Shown here one piece after another: positions 8,166-16,148 of a DNA stretch of 33,087 bases (within the stretch, counting starts at the first letter, position 1; every line of letters begins with the position of its first letter). Source of the DNA: Puniceicoccales bacterium (GTDB lineage: Bacteria > Verrucomicrobiota > Verrucomicrobiia > Opitutales > UBA953). The DNA lies in contig JAISZI010000069.1 in assembly GCA_031269335.1 (NCBI GenBank), positions 1-33,087 of the forward strand, given 5' to 3'. Below the pieces are notes generated by a model, which had not been told where the DNA came from, searched no databases, and saw only the letters and a program-made list of their open reading frames with translations. The position numbers and the translations under genes were made by a program.

Positions 8166-8576
8166 TTATTGGGAATTTTCTTTTGTGTCAGCGGGCGGCA
8201 GGCCGGGGGCGAGGGTTTCGCGTGTGCGCGTGATGAGGACGGAGATGCCCTCGAAGTTTGCGGCTACTGGTGCGAAAGGTTTTTGGAGTTCGACGGTGAC
8301 AGCGTGAACAATGGGAAATTCGAGGAGGATATTTTGGGCGATGCGTTCGGCGAGAGTTTCAATGAGATGTTGAGGGGGACCTTTGAGGGTGGCTTCGACG
8401 CGTTGGATGACGGCGGCGTAATTGACCGTGAGCACGAGGTCGTCGCTGATGGCGGCGGGGCGGGTGTCAAGGGCGAGTTCGAGGGTAACTTTGAAGGGTT
8501 GTCCGAGGCGTGTTTCTTCGGGGAGGATGCCGTGGTGCCCGTAGGCTTTGATGCCGACGATGCGGATTTTATCCAT
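8166..8576 (-). CDS. folB: Dihydroneopterin aldolase
   Basis: FolB converts 7,8-dihydroneopterin to 6-hydroxymethyl-dihydropterin in folate synthesis. The 136-aa product begins MDKIRIVGIKAYGHHGILPEE, the family hallmark. It continues with LTVNYAAVI, HLIETLAERIAQNIL (pterin-binding Glu) and VTVELQKPFAPV (conserved catalytic Lys), and ends in a short non-conserved tail. It lies 60 bases upstream of pgk on the same strand and may be transcribed with it. Confidence 0.95.
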   Translation of the reverse strand: MDKIRIVGIKAYGHHGILPEETRLGQPFKVTLELALDTRPAAISDDLVLTVNYAAVIQRVEATLKGPPQHLIETLAERIAQNILLEFPIVHAVTVELQKPFAPVAANFEGISVLITRTRETLAPGLPPADTKENSQ

Positions 8577-8615
8577 GTTTTGGCGCGGTGTGGTTGCGGG
8601 GCGGGAACCAAAAGA

Positions 8616-8648
8616 AAGGAGGGTGCTTTGCGGAGAAAGCCCCTCCTT
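8616..8648 (-). terminator. Candidate terminator after the subtilase autotransporter gene
   Basis: On the minus strand a stem AAGGAGGG/CCCTCCTT (8 bp) encloses an inner stem CTTT/AAAG and is followed by TCTTTT. It sits 25 bases downstream of the autotransporter stop codon and before folB, as expected for an intrinsic terminator. Confidence 0.65.
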
Positions 8649-8672
8649 CTCGGTGTGTGCGTGTCGATTTAG

Positions 8673-11600
8673 TTAAAAAGAGAAACGCAGGGTGGCGCTT
8701 ATGGAGTGGGTCGGGTCTTCGTTTTTGATGAAGAGGTAGCAGTCATACGTAGCGGTAAGACTGGCGCGTTCGGAGAGGGAGAGCGAGACGCCGAGGGCGA
8801 CGTTGGTGTAGTCCTGCGTTGGCTTGATGCCTTGGACGCTGAATTGGCGGACGCCGGGGATGTTCATTCTCGCGGTGATGTTCGGGGTATCGTCGTTGAA
8901 CTCGTGAATCCACGACACGCGCAGCTCGGGGAGAAGGGTCAGGCTGTCCAAGTTGACGAGTCTCGATATTTGGAAGCCCGCCGATGTGGTGAAGGATTCG
9001 ATATCTTGTTTCCCGACAGAGAGGCGTTGCCACGGTTCGGAGTCGGTAGTGGAGCCGTTTTCGGTGTAGGCGTCTATGGAGGAACTCAGGTATTGGACGC
9101 CAAAGACGGGACCGAATGACCAGTCGGCTCCTTTGGAGCCATATGCGCGCCATTCGTAACCCGTTTCAAAGGAGGCTGCGAAGGTGGAACCGTCAGGAGA
9201 ACCTTTGTAACGCCCGTTGAGTTGAGAAATTGTGCTCGAAGAAACACCGCGTTTGAGGGAGTGGCTGTCAGAAGAAACGCTCAGCGCGCCGCTGTAGAAC
9301 CAGCCGCGTGCGTGCCCGGCGGTGTAGAGACCGGCGGCGAAGCTATCGCTCTCGTTTTTCACTCCCCCGGTATTGAAGTCTGTTCGCGTGCCGCCGTAGC
9401 CGATGAGGACGCCGACAAGGAAGACGTCGGAGAAACGATAATCGGCACCGACTGTGGCGTTGTAGCTATAAGTATCGTAGCCGGAGGTAATTTCGTTTCC
9501 GCGTCCGGGGGTGAATGCGCCACCTCCGTTGAGCCAGAGCGTCAGGGGACGTTCGCCGTCGAAGCCTTCAAACGGGACAAATCCGCCGGGGGCACTGGCG
9601 ACGAGAGGGGTGGCGTAATTGAAGCCAAAGGCGTCGCCGAAGAGCGAGTTTGTCCAGAGGGCACCGACTTGGATGAAACTTGAACGGGCTTCGCGGGAGC
9701 GTCTTTTCGCGGCATCTACTTGGGAACGCCCTTGTTTGCGAAGGGTTTGCCCGAGGATGAGCGTGTTGATTGGCGCAAGGTGGTCGTAGAGTTCGCGCAG
9801 CTGGTTATCGGTTGAGATTGAGTCAATGGCTGTGAAAATCGCTTCGTAGTTGCCGTCGGCTTTGTAGGTTTCGTCGATCTCTTCGTTTATTTGGTCTGCG
9901 GAAGTGAAGTTATTGATTGGACCCGGGGTGATCGGTGGCAGCGGACCGAGGCCGCCGTCGTCATCTTCCGTCGGGTAAACGTCCCGCAGGAGGGTGTTGA
10001 AGGTATTGGCGACAGCGCGTTGATTGGGAGTGAGCGAGATGTATGCGTAATCGCGCACGGCGATGCCGTAGGCTTCTTTGCCGATACGCTGCTCGTTTTC
10101 ATCGAGGCGGTCGCGGATTTGCACGCCGAAGTGGAGGGTCGGAGAAATTGTGGCGTAAAGGGTATCGTTGATTTCGCCCGTGATATCGGTGTTGCTGGCG
10201 AGGAAGACGAGTTCGTCTCCGACGCGGATATTCGAGGCGACTTCGGCATTATCGGTGAGGCGGTTGACGTAGAGGTAGCCGCCGAGGTGGACTGCGCCGG
10301 TGACGGTTAGGAGGTCGCAAGTGGTAAGGATGGAGTTGTCTGCTTGGCGCACGCCTCTTGCATCAATGACGAACATCGCATCGCGGGAGAGGACGAAGGC
10401 GCCATCCACGGTAGCCGTTGTGGAAACGCGGCCAAATCCGCCCGGAGAATACCACCCGCCACTGATTTCGACGGACGGGGCGACAATGGCACCTGTCGTG
10501 CTGAGCACCCCGCCGCTTACGGCTACGACGCCGGTTGAGTCGATGGTGTTAGTGCTTATGGAACCTCCGCTGAGGGTGATTCCTTCTGCGTTGAGTGATC
10601 GCGTCTGCAAAGCACCGCCGGCGACAGCCGCTGTGCTGGTGAAAATGGTGGTGGGGACGTAAATTGATCCCCCGTTGACGGTGATGCCGCCTGTCGCGGT
10701 GAGTTCGCCGGCAGGGGTTTCCGCATTGCCGGTCTTGATGAGAAATTCGCCGGCATTGACGGTGAGTGCGCCGGGGATGGCAATCGCTTTGCTGGACTCG
10801 AAGAGACCGGCGTTGACGGTGATTAGTCCGACCGCGATTTCGCCTTTGTTGGTGAAAGTGCCGCCATTGACTTCGACTCCGCGAAGAGCGGTGAGGCTGC
10901 CGCCTTCCCACACGGTAAGGCGACCCGTTTCGCCGATGGTGACCTTATTCCCTTTGGAAAATTCGGGGTTCACGGTCGGGGTTCCTTCATTGAGCACGCC
11001 GTAGATGTGGGCGGTGCCGCCTGCTATGTTGACGGAGTCGGTGACGGTGAAGGTGCCGCCTTCTTGCACGGTGAAAACGGTGCCGATGTTATCAAGGTTG
11101 AGCGAGTGCGCTTTAACGATGACTCCGTCGGTTATGTTCAGGCGATCGGCTTCGCTTTCGAGCACGAGCCGTCCCATGTTGAAGGTGATGTTGTAGGAGT
11201 CCCACGTGATAGCCGCCGTGCCCCGTTTTTGCACGGAGAGATCCCATTCGCCGACGGTATCTTCGCCCCAGAAGTTGTTGACAGTGAATATCCAATCGAA
11301 GCCGGGGATGATTTCGTTGTAGTCAGCTTCCAACACTTGTCCCGCCAAGGTATTCGAGAAAAGAAGCACATCGGCGGTGGTTTCGGAAGGTGAAGTGAGG
11401 GTGATGTGGAGGTCTTTCCATGTATTGTCACCCGTCATTTTTATTCCGACTTCGACGGTTTCAATGGGCTGGCTGGCAAAGGATTCGGGGATAACAAAGG
11501 TCTTGGTGACGGTGCCGCTCGTGGCTGTAGCCGTGGGCAGTGGCTCACCTACGGTTTCGGAAACGGAGACCGTGGTGCGATCGGTGATGTAGGCAGACTC

Positions 11601-12932
11601 GATGACTTTATTGACGAAGGCGGTGGCGTCCACGAGGCCAAAGCCGTAGTTGGCGTTGAAGCTGAACCCTGCCGCATTTCTGACCCAGCCGCGCCCACCG
11701 TCAGCGGCGAGGCTATTATCCTCGGCGTCAACGATTCGCGAAGTGCGAACGAAAGCGTGTTTAGCCAAGCGGACGTCCATTGCCGGGGCGACTTGTTTGC
11801 CCAGAGCGAGTATCCCGGAGACGAGCGGGGCGGCGGAAGATGTGCCGTTGAAATGGGCGGTGTAGTTTGCATTAGGCAGGTCGGTCAGCGTAGCATTGCC
11901 GGTTGTGGTATCTTCGACGAAGGTGTTGTAGCCGTAGGCACTGCCCATGCGGTCGGTCGTGGTAATGCCGAAATTGGGTTTGACGACGGGACCGGAGGGG
12001 ACGGTCACGAGGATGCTGCTTCCGAAGTTGCTATACTCGCAAAAGATGCCATCGCTGCCGAGTGCGGCGACATTGATGACCGGCTCGAATTGACCGACGC
12101 CGTGGGTCTGCGCCTGCTGGGCAGCATTGCCAGCGGCAGGGTATGCGGGTATCTCTCTGTCATTGCCGGCGGCGAAAACGAAAATCACGTTATTCGCTGA
12201 GGCGAGCGAGATGGCTTTGAGGTGCGGGGCGTCTTTTTCCAAAACATTTCCTCCCGTTCCGTCCATCCCTTCGTCGTAGAAAGGGAGAGACCTTCCCCAG
12301 CTGTTATTTTTGATGTGGATTGCCGCCTCGCCCAAATACGCTCCGTTGGCATCCACGCCGCTTTGCCAAAGGAAGGCGTCCACTTGGTCTTGCTGCGTCA
12401 CCGCGACGTCTGAACCGATGCTTTCGCCGAGCCGGATACGCTGTCCGGCGAGACCGGCATACGGCGCGACACCGGAGACGCCGATACGGTTGCCGCCTCT
12501 GGCGGCGGCGACGCCGGCGACGGCGACACCGTGATTGTCGTCGGGCTGGATCGGACCCTGGGGCATTTCCGCAATTTGCGCATTTTGGGAAAAGTTTTTG
12601 CTGAGCGCGGCTATGTAATTGGCGGCCAAGTCTTCGTGGTCGCCCTCGACGCCCATATCGATGATGCCAATGACGACACCTGCTCCCGTAACCCCGTTAC
12701 CCCATGCGCCTTTGACGTTTACGTCCAAATGGGCGTTACCCGTCATGGTGCCGACAACGTCGGGGGCAAGGTTATCAAGGTGCCACTGCCCCGCGAAATT
12801 GGGCAGCTCAGCCGAGCTGTAAAAGAAGAACGGGTCATTCGGGTAGAATGACGCGCCGTAGGTGGCTCCGAGAGCCTCGTTGGAAAGTAGTGCCGCACTT
12901 GCGACAAGCAGAGAAAGGGGCAACCTGGACAT
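8673..12932 (-). CDS. Subtilisin-like serine protease autotransporter with P-domain
   Basis: The 1419-aa product starts with a signal peptide (LPLSLLVASAALLSNEALG, residues 4-22). A peptidase S8 domain follows: Asp92 in VIGIIDMGVEGDHE, His134 in DNHGVAVAG, oxyanion Asn210 in IKNNSWG, and Ser365 in NGTSSAAPL. Residues about 475-587 form a proprotein-convertase P-domain (VGIKMTGDNTWKDLHITLTSP ... GEWDLSVQ). Residues 590-1010 are repetitive Gly/Thr/Val-rich beta-helix passenger. A linker and the C-terminal autotransporter beta-barrel, ending ISATLRFSF with terminal Phe, complete it. Expected role: surface-anchored or released protease. The ATG at 12932 starts the signal peptide; the frame to 13010 upstream adds an implausible leader. 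The catalytic triad is intact. Substrate unknown. Confidence 0.93.
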   Translation of the reverse strand: MSRLPLSLLVASAALLSNEALGATYGASFYPNDPFFFYSSAELPNFAGQWHLDNLAPDVVGTMTGNAHLDVNVKGAWGNGVTGAGVVIGIIDMGVEGDHEDLAANYIAALSKNFSQNAQIAEMPQGPIQPDDNHGVAVAGVAAARGGNRIGVSGVAPYAGLAGQRIRLGESIGSDVAVTQQDQVDAFLWQSGVDANGAYLGEAAIHIKNNSWGRSLPFYDEGMDGTGGNVLEKDAPHLKAISLASANNVIFVFAAGNDREIPAYPAAGNAAQQAQTHGVGQFEPVINVAALGSDGIFCEYSNFGSSILVTVPSGPVVKPNFGITTTDRMGSAYGYNTFVEDTTTGNATLTDLPNANYTAHFNGTSSAAPLVSGILALGKQVAPAMDVRLAKHAFVRTSRIVDAEDNSLAADGGRGWVRNAAGFSFNANYGFGLVDATAFVNKVIESAYITDRTTVSVSETVGEPLPTATATSGTVTKTFVIPESFASQPIETVEVGIKMTGDNTWKDLHITLTSPSETTADVLLFSNTLAGQVLEADYNEIIPGFDWIFTVNNFWGEDTVGEWDLSVQKRGTAAITWDSYNITFNMGRLVLESEADRLNITDGVIVKAHSLNLDNIGTVFTVQEGGTFTVTDSVNIAGGTAHIYGVLNEGTPTVNPEFSKGNKVTIGETGRLTVWEGGSLTALRGVEVNGGTFTNKGEIAVGLITVNAGLFESSKAIAIPGALTVNAGEFLIKTGNAETPAGELTATGGITVNGGSIYVPTTIFTSTAAVAGGALQTRSLNAEGITLSGGSISTNTIDSTGVVAVSGGVLSTTGAIVAPSVEISGGWYSPGGFGRVSTTATVDGAFVLSRDAMFVIDARGVRQADNSILTTCDLLTVTGAVHLGGYLYVNRLTDNAEVASNIRVGDELVFLASNTDITGEINDTLYATISPTLHFGVQIRDRLDENEQRIGKEAYGIAVRDYAYISLTPNQRAVANTFNTLLRDVYPTEDDDGGLGPLPPITPGPINNFTSADQINEEIDETYKADGNYEAIFTAIDSISTDNQLRELYDHLAPINTLILGQTLRKQGRSQVDAAKRRSREARSSFIQVGALWTNSLFGDAFGFNYATPLVASAPGGFVPFEGFDGERPLTLWLNGGGAFTPGRGNEITSGYDTYSYNATVGADYRFSDVFLVGVLIGYGGTRTDFNTGGVKNESDSFAAGLYTAGHARGWFYSGALSVSSDSHSLKRGVSSSTISQLNGRYKGSPDGSTFAASFETGYEWRAYGSKGADWSFGPVFGVQYLSSSIDAYTENGSTTDSEPWQRLSVGKQDIESFTTSAGFQISRLVNLDSLTLLPELRVSWIHEFNDDTPNITARMNIPGVRQFSVQGIKPTQDYTNVALGVSLSLSERASLTATYDCYLFIKNEDPTHSISATLRFSF

Positions 12933-13242
12933 GGTTCGTTGGTGGAAAAGAGTAGCGGTGGTGGTGAAGTGTGGAAGCGGAGGATGTGTCGCACTCCGCA
13001 AGAGAGTCAAGCTCGCTGATGCTTTTTTTCAATTGTGACGGGATTTTTTGTAAAAAGGCGCAAAAGCGGGGTTCGAGGCGGCATGCGCCGGACGCAAAAA
13101 CGAACCTCTGCCGAAGGCGCGATTGCGTATCCTTCGCGCTTTTCGCACCCGATCCTCCCGCAAACGACTGGGTTTTTCGGCAAAACTGCACGAGCCGTCT
13201 GCGGTCGGAGGAAAGGGTAACGGCGAAAAAAGGGAGAAGGGG
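12933..13242. other. Intergenic region between P-II gene and subtilase autotransporter
   Basis: No gene is supported in these 310 bases. On the minus strand TTGACT (complement of 13013-13018 region) could be a -35 box for the autotransporter gene, but the matching -10 (ACATCC at 17-bp spacing) is poor. Open frames here are Arg/Ser-rich and unconvincing. Confidence 0.4.
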
Positions 13243-13722
<480 letters not shown>

Positions 13723-13732
13723 TCAAAAACGC

Positions 13733-14416
13733 GTGAGTTGGTCTCTTGTCGCTCGGGTGAAGCCCGCAATAATCATTCTCGCGGTGTGTGCGGCGGCGTT
13801 TGCCCTGCCGTTTTTTTCTGCACAAGCGATGCGCCGTGCATGGCAGTATTGGCGCATAAAATCGCGCACGGGGACGTGTGGAGCGGTGTTTGCTGTGCGT
13901 ATTTTGCGGCACGGGAATGTCCTTGGTCGCGGGGTTGTGGAGGGAGGACGCCTTTTTCACGAAAAATATGACTGCGCCGCACGCGACGTGATACTCAGCC
14001 GCGAGGTGCACGACGGGCGTTCGTTGTCGGCTCTCGCTCATGCGGCCTTGTGTGCGGGAGGCGTGTTGCAAGACAACGCGGGCTTCATGCCGCGGCGACG
14101 CCTCATCTGGTGGGGACGCATTATGCGCTTCATTGTCAACGTGTTACCGCCGGTGGTAGTGTTTTTGCTGTTTCACCCGGCAAGCTGGCGTTCTGCCCCT
14201 TTTCTTGTGCTATTCTGCTTTTTGATTTCGGCGGTGCAGGTGCTCACCTTCCCCGCCGTGCGCGATGCCGCGGCACGGGCAAGGCAGGTGATTCTGGAAA
14301 ACCAGCTCTTGCCGCCCTCGGAAATGGACGCTTTTCAGAAGGCTCTGCACGGCGCTTCACTGCGCCACCTCGCCGCGCCCCTGCTCGACTGCTTCTGGGT
14401 GGGCTGGTTGCTCTGA
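13733..14416 (+). CDS. YugP-like membrane metallopeptidase homologue lacking HExxH
   Basis: The 227-aa product resembles the neutral zinc metallopeptidase YugP family (Zn_peptidase_2). It has an N-terminal membrane segment (PAIIILAVCAAAFALPFF), GGRLFHEKYD in place of the usual GxLTDHYD, VILSREVHDGRSLSALAHAAL, then two membrane segments (FIVNVLPPVVVFLLF and PFLVLFCFLISAVQV). LTFPAVRDAAARARQVI corresponds to the family's TLPVEFDAS-RA motif. At the place of the catalytic HEAGH the sequence reads H103-AALC, so the glutamate and second histidine are missing; it is probably catalytically dead. GTG at 13733 is the best start; GTG 13757 or an upstream TTG are possible. Its 3' end (14368-14422) is duplicated at 15183. 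Confidence 0.7.
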   Translation: MSWSLVARVKPAIIILAVCAAAFALPFFSAQAMRRAWQYWRIKSRTGTCGAVFAVRILRHGNVLGRGVVEGGRLFHEKYDCAARDVILSREVHDGRSLSALAHAALCAGGVLQDNAGFMPRRRLIWWGRIMRFIVNVLPPVVVFLLFHPASWRSAPFLVLFCFLISAVQVLTFPAVRDAAARARQVILENQLLPPSEMDAFQKALHGASLRHLAAPLLDCFWVGWLL

Positions 14417-14439
14417 ACCGGATGCCTTTCGTGGTTTCA
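14368..14439 (+). repeat. Duplicated segment, copy 1 (55-mer plus 18-mer)
   Basis: Bases 14368-14422 match 15183-15237 at 51 of 55 positions in the same orientation. Bases 14422-14439 (ATGCCTTTCGTGGTTTCA) match 15135-15152 exactly. In copy 1 the 55-mer, which encodes the end of the YugP-like protein, runs straight into the 18-mer. In copy 2 the 18-mer comes first, 30 bases before the 55-mer. Confidence 0.8.
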
Positions 14440-14462
14440 TCCACCTCCTCGCCTTCCATTTC

Positions 14463-14492
14463 AACCACGAATAAACACGAATTTCCACGAAT
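14463..14492 (+). repeat. Terminal inverted repeat next to the GxxExxY gene (3' side)
   Basis: This 30-base block starts AACCACGAATAAACACGAAT. It matches the reverse complement of 14860-14889 at 25 of 30 positions. The two copies bracket the GxxExxY gene, as terminal inverted repeats would. Confidence 0.75.
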
Positions 14493-14497
14493 GCTTT

Positions 14498-14881
14498 TCA
14501 TAGGACGATGCGCTCCCATTCCAGTTTGGCATGCTTGAAGTTCAGGAGAATGCCCACCCGAAGGCCTGTGATTTTCAGGTAATTGATGATTTGTGCTCTT
14601 TCGTTGTTTCCGATCCTTTCGATCACCTTGGCATCCACAATAATCTGATCGAAAACAATCAAGTCAGGCACATACTCGCCCACATTCACCGATTTGTAGA
14701 GGACAGGAAATCTCGGCTGTTGCGTGAACGGAATCCCCCGATGCCGTAGCTCGACGGTCAGCGCGTTTTCGTAGGGCTTTTCCAGCAAGCCACGCCCCAA
14801 GGTGTTCAACACTTCAAAGGCGCAGCCAACGATCTGAAATACTTCCTCCTTGCATAACAATTCGTGACCATTCGTGTTCAC
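14498..14881 (-). CDS. GxxExxY protein (PD-(D/E)XK-like fold family)
   Basis: The 127-aa product carries the family signature GRGLLEKPYENAL (G-x-x-E-x-x-Y), FTQQPRFPVLYKSVNVGEYVPDLIV and VIVDAKVIERI-like residues (here IIVDAKVIERI), then INYLKITGLRVGILLNF. The spaced Glu, Asp (PDLIV) and D-A-K fit a PD-(D/E)XK nuclease-like core, but no function is established for the family. The GTG start at 14881 forms GTGA with the stop of a 23-codon frame upstream and has AAGGAGG nine bases before it, a strong ribosome site for this contig. Start and downstream flank lie in 30-bp inverted repeats. A later in-frame start is possible if the first residues (MNTNGHE) are only repeat sequence. Confidence 0.85.
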   Translation of the reverse strand: MNTNGHELLCKEEVFQIVGCAFEVLNTLGRGLLEKPYENALTVELRHRGIPFTQQPRFPVLYKSVNVGEYVPDLIVFDQIIVDAKVIERIGNNERAQIINYLKITGLRVGILLNFKHAKLEWERIVL

Positions 14882-14889
14882 TCGTGGTT
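14860..14889 (-). repeat. Terminal inverted repeat at the GxxExxY start (5' side)
   Basis: On the minus strand this reads AACCACGAGTGAACACGAAT followed by GGTCACGAAT. It pairs with 14463-14492 (25 of 30). It contains the GTG start codon and the first codons, so the first residues NTNGHE are encoded by the repeat. Confidence 0.75.
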
Positions 14890-14949
14890 CCCTCCTTCGA
14901 TTTCTGCCACGGTGGCGTCGAAGTCGGCACGCTGTTGGGTGGTTGTCAT
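14878..14949 (-). CDS. Possible 23-residue leader ORF before the GxxExxY gene
   Basis: ATG at 14949 opens a frame of 23 codons (MTTTQQRADFDATVAEIEGG, then NHE) ending in TGA that overlaps the GTG of the next gene as GTGA. Composition is protein-like (acidic, Thr-rich). It could be a translation-coupling leader, or the surviving start of a gene into which the repeat-bounded element inserted. Only frame and overlap support it. Confidence 0.35.
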   Translation of the reverse strand: MTTTQQRADFDATVAEIEGGNHE

Positions 14950-15182
14950 GGCTGAGTTCTTAATAAGCGAGTTTTGTTCTCTCAAGGTAAAAGGAAGGTG
15001 TCATGCAAGTTGGTGAAAATCGATACCACACTTTGGCACGTGGGGTCAAATCCAACAGATAAGAATGGGGCAAATCAATCTGGATCACGCAATCTGGCAA
15101 ATGAAGGGAGGCTGGGATATCTCCTTTATATCTAATGCCTTTCGTGGTTTCAGACAGCGTTGCGCATACAGTCGGGTCAGTT
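14950..15182. other. Intergenic stretch, no gene seen
   Basis: Lower-GC sequence without a convincing frame. It contains the second exact copy of ATGCCTTTCGTGGTTTCA at 15135-15152. The bases just upstream of the small leader ORF are AT-rich (TTCTTAATAAG) and could hold its promoter, but no paired boxes stand out. Confidence 0.4.
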
Positions 15183-15237
15183 CCTCGCCGCGCTCCTGCT
15201 CGACTGCTTCTGGGTGAGGTGGTTGCTCTGAGCCGGA
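15183..15237 (+). repeat. Duplicated segment, copy 2 of the 55-mer
   Basis: This matches 14368-14422 at 51 of 55 positions, in the same orientation. Here it lies at the end of the uvrB remnant rather than at the end of the YugP-like gene, so one copy was moved by duplication or recombination. Confidence 0.8.
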
Positions 15238-15344
15238 GGTGCCAACCACAAGCGGTATCTCGCCCGCCGCGCACTGCGCGCTGTGGTTAACGATGTTTTC
15301 CGCGTCGTTTGCGGTAATTTGCGCCGCTGCCGGAGTGGACGGGT

Positions 15345-15606
15345 TTTTCGCCTTTGAGTATCGCGATTTGGTCGCGCAACAGGGCGGCGCGCTCGAACTC
15401 CAGTTTGTCTGCAGCGGCGAGCATTTCGTTTTCCAGTTCCGCGAGCATGTCCGCCGTATCTTTGCCGGGGCGCTTTCCGTAAGCGCAAGTGCTTCGATAG
15501 CAGCGTCTTGAGCGTCCGGCGCGAGGCTTGCTTGCACGGGGCGGGCGACGCCGTGCGGGGTAATGCCGTGGGCGGCGCAGCGGCGGTGAACGTGTTTGTG
15601 CGTTGC
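15345..15606 (-). pseudogene. uvrB: Frameshifted 3' remnant of uvrB
   Basis: Two frames on the minus strand together resemble the UvrB C-terminus. The first (about 15606-15465) reads AAHGITPHGVARPVQASLAPD, like the conserved UvrB HGITP segment. After a frameshift near a C-rich tract around 15463, the second reads MLAELENEMLAAADKLEFER and AALLRDQIAILKGEKP (15448-15345), a clear UVR motif that in UvrB contacts UvrC. Nothing of the 5' two-thirds of uvrB precedes it; repeat alpha starts about 70 bases upstream. A free-standing UVR protein is unlikely because of the frameshift. A tail in the first frame (GEIPLVVGTSGSEQ) may be the old C-terminus. Confidence 0.6.
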
Positions 15607-15672
15607 ACCTGCGGTGCGCTGAAGGGGAGGCAATGATGCTGCTGAGCCTCCGCTGCCCCAAGCGAAAATTGG

Positions 15673-15766
15673 CATAACGTGAATAACCGCCGGTGGAGCG
15701 CGAGTGAAGCGAGCGCGAAACTGGCGGATCAGTCGCCACCACCACATCCGCGCCCCGAAAGGGCGC
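15673..15766 (-). repeat. Palindromic intergenic repeat alpha, copy 2
   Basis: This is the inverted copy of 368-459. It shares GCGCCCTTTCGGGGCGCG at one end, the GCGCTCGCTTCACTCGCGC hairpin in the middle and CCACCGGCGGTTATTCACGT at the other end, with small differences between. Confidence 0.75.
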
Positions 15767-15796
15767 ACGCAACCCATGGCGAGGTCAAGCGCCATA

Positions 15797-15884
15797 CAGT
15801 TGCGCCCCTTCAGGGCGCGGGGAGAGAGAGGGTGCTGTCCGGCAGTTCCGCTACGCTTCACTGCCGGTTATTCACGTTATCCCC
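15797..15884 (-). repeat. Palindromic intergenic repeat beta, copy 2
   Basis: This is the inverted copy of 577-664 with nearly identical sequence, including CCGGCAGT...AACTGCCGG and GCGCCCTGAAGGGGCGC. Alpha and beta lie about 30 bases apart here, against about 117 bases in copy 1. Bases 15885-16148 hold further CCCGAAGGGGG hairpins and no convincing gene. Confidence 0.75.
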
Positions 15885-16148
15885 CTGCGGGGGAATGCGA
15901 GTGAAACGAGCGCGGATCACGTTATCCGCCCGAAGGGGGCGGCGGTGCTGCACTATCCTGCGCGACTCCGTAGACTTTTCCCCACCGGATCACGTTACCC
16001 TCCGCTGATCGAGGCAGTGCTACAGTCTGGCTGGCTGACAGACAAAAAGCCTGCACTGCACCTTTCGCGGGCTTTCGGCGCGCTTTGTTTTTACGCGGGT
16101 TTTCTCTTCGGTCTTTTGTTGTTTTATTTTTTTGTATTTAACACGGGC

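Noticed and set aside
14422-15152. Exact 18-mer direct repeats taken as target-site duplication of one transposon
   Set aside because: The repeats do not abut the 30-bp inverted repeats, and the adjoining 55-mer duplication is in a different order, so a simple insertion does not explain them.
15085-15861. 258-codon minus-strand frame across the repeat cluster
   Set aside because: Its first part is repeat alpha/beta sequence and only a short stretch resembles UvrB in one of two frames; treated as a pseudogene remnant instead.
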